From positions 1-6,269 of the forward strand of contig CAIWNO010000442.1 in assembly GCA_903914045.1 (NCBI GenBank): a stretch of 6,269 nt of DNA. The letters are read 5' to 3'. The position numbers and the translations under genes were made by a program. Source of the stretch: an uncultured bacterium. GTDB taxonomy: Bacteria > Planctomycetota > Phycisphaerae > Phycisphaerales > SM1A02. Under the pieces are notes generated by a model. It had not been told where the DNA came from. It worked only from the letters and a program-made list of their open reading frames with translations, and searched no databases. Positions 5,636 to 6,269 of this stretch are shown here, piece by piece; position 1 is the first letter of the stretch; every line of letters starts with the position of its first letter.

Positions 5636-5672
5636 CTATTGAATTTCTCTTTCAAAAGAGTTCATTCAATAG
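5636..5672. repeat. 37-base imperfect inverted repeat
   Basis: CTATTGAA (5636-5643) pairs perfectly with TTCAATAG (5665-5672). Inside, CTCTT (5647-5651) pairs with AAGAG (5656-5660) around a TCAA loop. The two stems are separated by an internal loop of TTT opposite TTCA. This makes a 13-pair, A/T-rich hairpin ending only three bases before the TTCTGTGAA hairpin. No T-run follows, so it is not a standard intrinsic terminator. Confidence 0.55.
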
Positions 5673-5675
5673 CGC

Positions 5676-5728
5676 TTCTGTGAAACTCTTCACAGAAATA
5701 GGTTGCCAGCGTAGGCGCCTTCTGTGAA
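5676..5728. repeat. TTCTGTGAA / TTCACAGAA triple element with two alternative hairpins
   Basis: TTCTGTGAA (5676-5684) and TTCACAGAA (5689-5697) form a perfect 9-bp stem with loop ACTC. A third copy, TTCTGTGAA (5720-5728), lies 22 bases further on and can pair with the same TTCACAGAA. Only one of the two hairpins can exist at a time. The two direct copies also share GCGC just upstream (5672-5675 and 5715-5718, the second with one extra C). CGCTTC (5673-5678) is complementary to GAAGCG (5726-5731). AGGCGCCT (5713-5720) is a palindrome between them. The element ends 59 bases before the prepilin start codon, so it may be an operator array or a leader RNA switch. Confidence 0.6.
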
Positions 5729-5741
5729 GCGGTATTGATCA

Positions 5742-5757
5742 TGGCACTTGGTTTGAT
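5742..5757 (+). promoter_or_regulatory. Possible sigma-54-like promoter of the prepilin gene
   Basis: TGGCAC (5742-5747) exactly matches the -24 box. After the standard 5-base spacer comes TTGAT (5753-5757), where the -12 consensus is TTGCW, so the usually critical C of the -12 GC is an A. Initiation would be near 5768, leaving about 20 bases before the start codon and including the ribosome-binding site. Pilin genes in several phyla are sigma-54 dependent, which makes the position suggestive. The broken -12 box keeps confidence low, and a start further upstream would instead place the hairpins in the transcript. Confidence 0.25.
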
Positions 5758-5787
5758 CTTGGATACACCCCTTTGGAGATTTACCCC

Positions 5788-6269
5788 ATGCGTAAGAATC
5801 GTGGCTTCACCCTCATCGAACTCTTAGTCGTTATTTCAATCATTGCTCTTCTGATTGGTCTTCTGTTGCCCGCCCTTTCAAAGGCGCAACAGAACGCCCG
5901 AGAAACCAAGGATCGAGCTCAAATTAAGCAAGTCCATTCGGCCATGCTTATTTCTGCCAATAGTGATAAGAGCGGATCATTGCCAGTTCCAGGGAAAGTG
6001 GATCGTTCCAATATTGGACGCGATCAAGGCCAAGGCGTTGGACCGGAGGCTTACGGCTCCAACAATACTCGGTGCCTGTATTCGCTCATGATTGCCCGAG
6101 AATATTTCAACCCCGATCTTGTCTATGGACCTACCGAAGTCAATCCACTTGTGGTTGAAATGGGCAAGGGTGGAACCCGCTCATACGATTTCACTTTGTA
6201 TAACCCCGCTAAGGATGTGTATTGGGATTACGCGTTTGGCGACAGGGTGAGTTCCAGGACAATGCCCGC
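5788..6269 (+). CDS. Prepilin-type N-terminal cleavage/methylation domain protein (3' end outside window)
   Basis: The visible 160 residues start MRKNRG/FTLIELLVVISIIA, a textbook type IV prepilin leader: a short basic leader, Gly6 before the cleavage site, Phe at +1 and Glu at +5, then a hydrophobic helix to about residue 29. The prepilin peptidase should cut after Gly6. The mature protein would then be inserted in the membrane or assembled into a type II secretion/type IV pilus-like structure. The continuing part (ALSKAQQNARETKDRAQIKQVHSAM) is a coiled-coil-like stalk, followed by a globular region I cannot assign further. Such stand-alone prepilin-like proteins are abundant in planctomycetes and mostly of unknown role. 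A good Shine-Dalgarno (GGAG, 5775-5778) lies nine bases before the ATG, in contrast to the other genes here. No stop appears before the window ends. Confidence 0.93.
   Translation, partial: MRKNRGFTLIELLVVISIIALLIGLLLPALSKAQQNARETKDRAQIKQVHSAMLISANSDKSGSLPVPGKVDRSNIGRDQGQGVGPEAYGSNNTRCLYSLMIAREYFNPDLVYGPTEVNPLVVEMGKGGTRSYDFTLYNPAKDVYWDYAFGDRVSSRTMP

Larger units (their letters stand above)
5301..5787. other. 487-base non-coding region rich in inverted repeats
   Basis: No reading frame here resembles a protein. The short open frames are unsupported by family character, ribosome-binding sites or codon pattern. The left end must hold the RidA-family promoter and the right end the prepilin promoter and ribosome-binding site. 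Between them, from about 5429 to 5728, perfect stems of 5-9 bp follow each other almost without gaps: 5429-5444, 5463-5478, 5484-5501, 5524-5539, 5541-5556, 5577-5597, 5600-5612, 5636-5672 and 5676-5697. Their sequences are mostly unrelated to each other, which fits a folded RNA better than a set of binding sites for one protein. Individual pieces are annotated separately. Confidence 0.7.

Noticed and set aside
5429..5728. CRISPR array or mobile-element ends
   Set aside because: The inverted repeats differ in sequence and spacing, there is no regular repeat-spacer pattern, and no transposase or integrase gene is nearby.

Overview
The window looks like a chromosomal segment of a planctomycete, most likely from the Phycisphaerae side. 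This is inferred from the combination of genes and not from any marker gene. The indicators are a Hanks-type Ser/Thr kinase with an MshEN-like N-terminal domain and a C-terminal membrane anchor, a stand-alone prepilin-like protein of the kind those genomes carry in many copies, a Maf protein with a GYDMNER motif, weak or absent Shine-Dalgarno sites, and a Gram-negative lipid A/heptose gene set.

Layout. Positions 1-138 lie downstream of hldE and hold a possible promoter and the possible first codons of a further minus-strand gene leaving the left edge. Positions 139-3273 hold a tight minus-strand operon, transcribed right to left: maf, lpxK, hldE. maf and lpxK overlap, and lpxK and hldE are 10 bases apart. 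Across a 77-base divergent spacer, the Ser/Thr kinase gene runs rightwards (3351-4763). It converges on a minus-strand RidA-family gene (4833-5300) over a 69-base spacer that contains a degenerate tandem repeat. Positions 5301-5787 form a long non-coding stretch crowded with short perfect inverted repeats. A prepilin-type protein gene starts at 5788 with a clear Shine-Dalgarno site and leaves the right edge.

How the genes work together. LpxK phosphorylates the lipid A disaccharide. HldE makes ADP-activated heptose for the inner core of lipopolysaccharide. Their coupling to maf, a house-cleaning nucleotide pyrophosphatase, suggests a housekeeping envelope operon. The kinase is probably a membrane-tethered cytoplasmic signalling protein. 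The RidA-family protein probably handles reactive enamine/imine metabolites. The prepilin-like protein is probably exported and membrane-attached.

The coding genes are recognisable families. The part I cannot explain is the 5301-5787 region. It holds at least five perfect stems of 6-9 bp with 4-6 base loops in about 270 bases, where roughly 0.3 would be expected by chance. It also has a possible three-way junction, a possible loop pseudoknot, and a TTCTGTGAA/TTCACAGAA element present in three copies that can form two mutually exclusive hairpins. This is a candidate structured RNA and/or cis-regulatory leader of the prepilin gene, and I do not recognise it as any known class.
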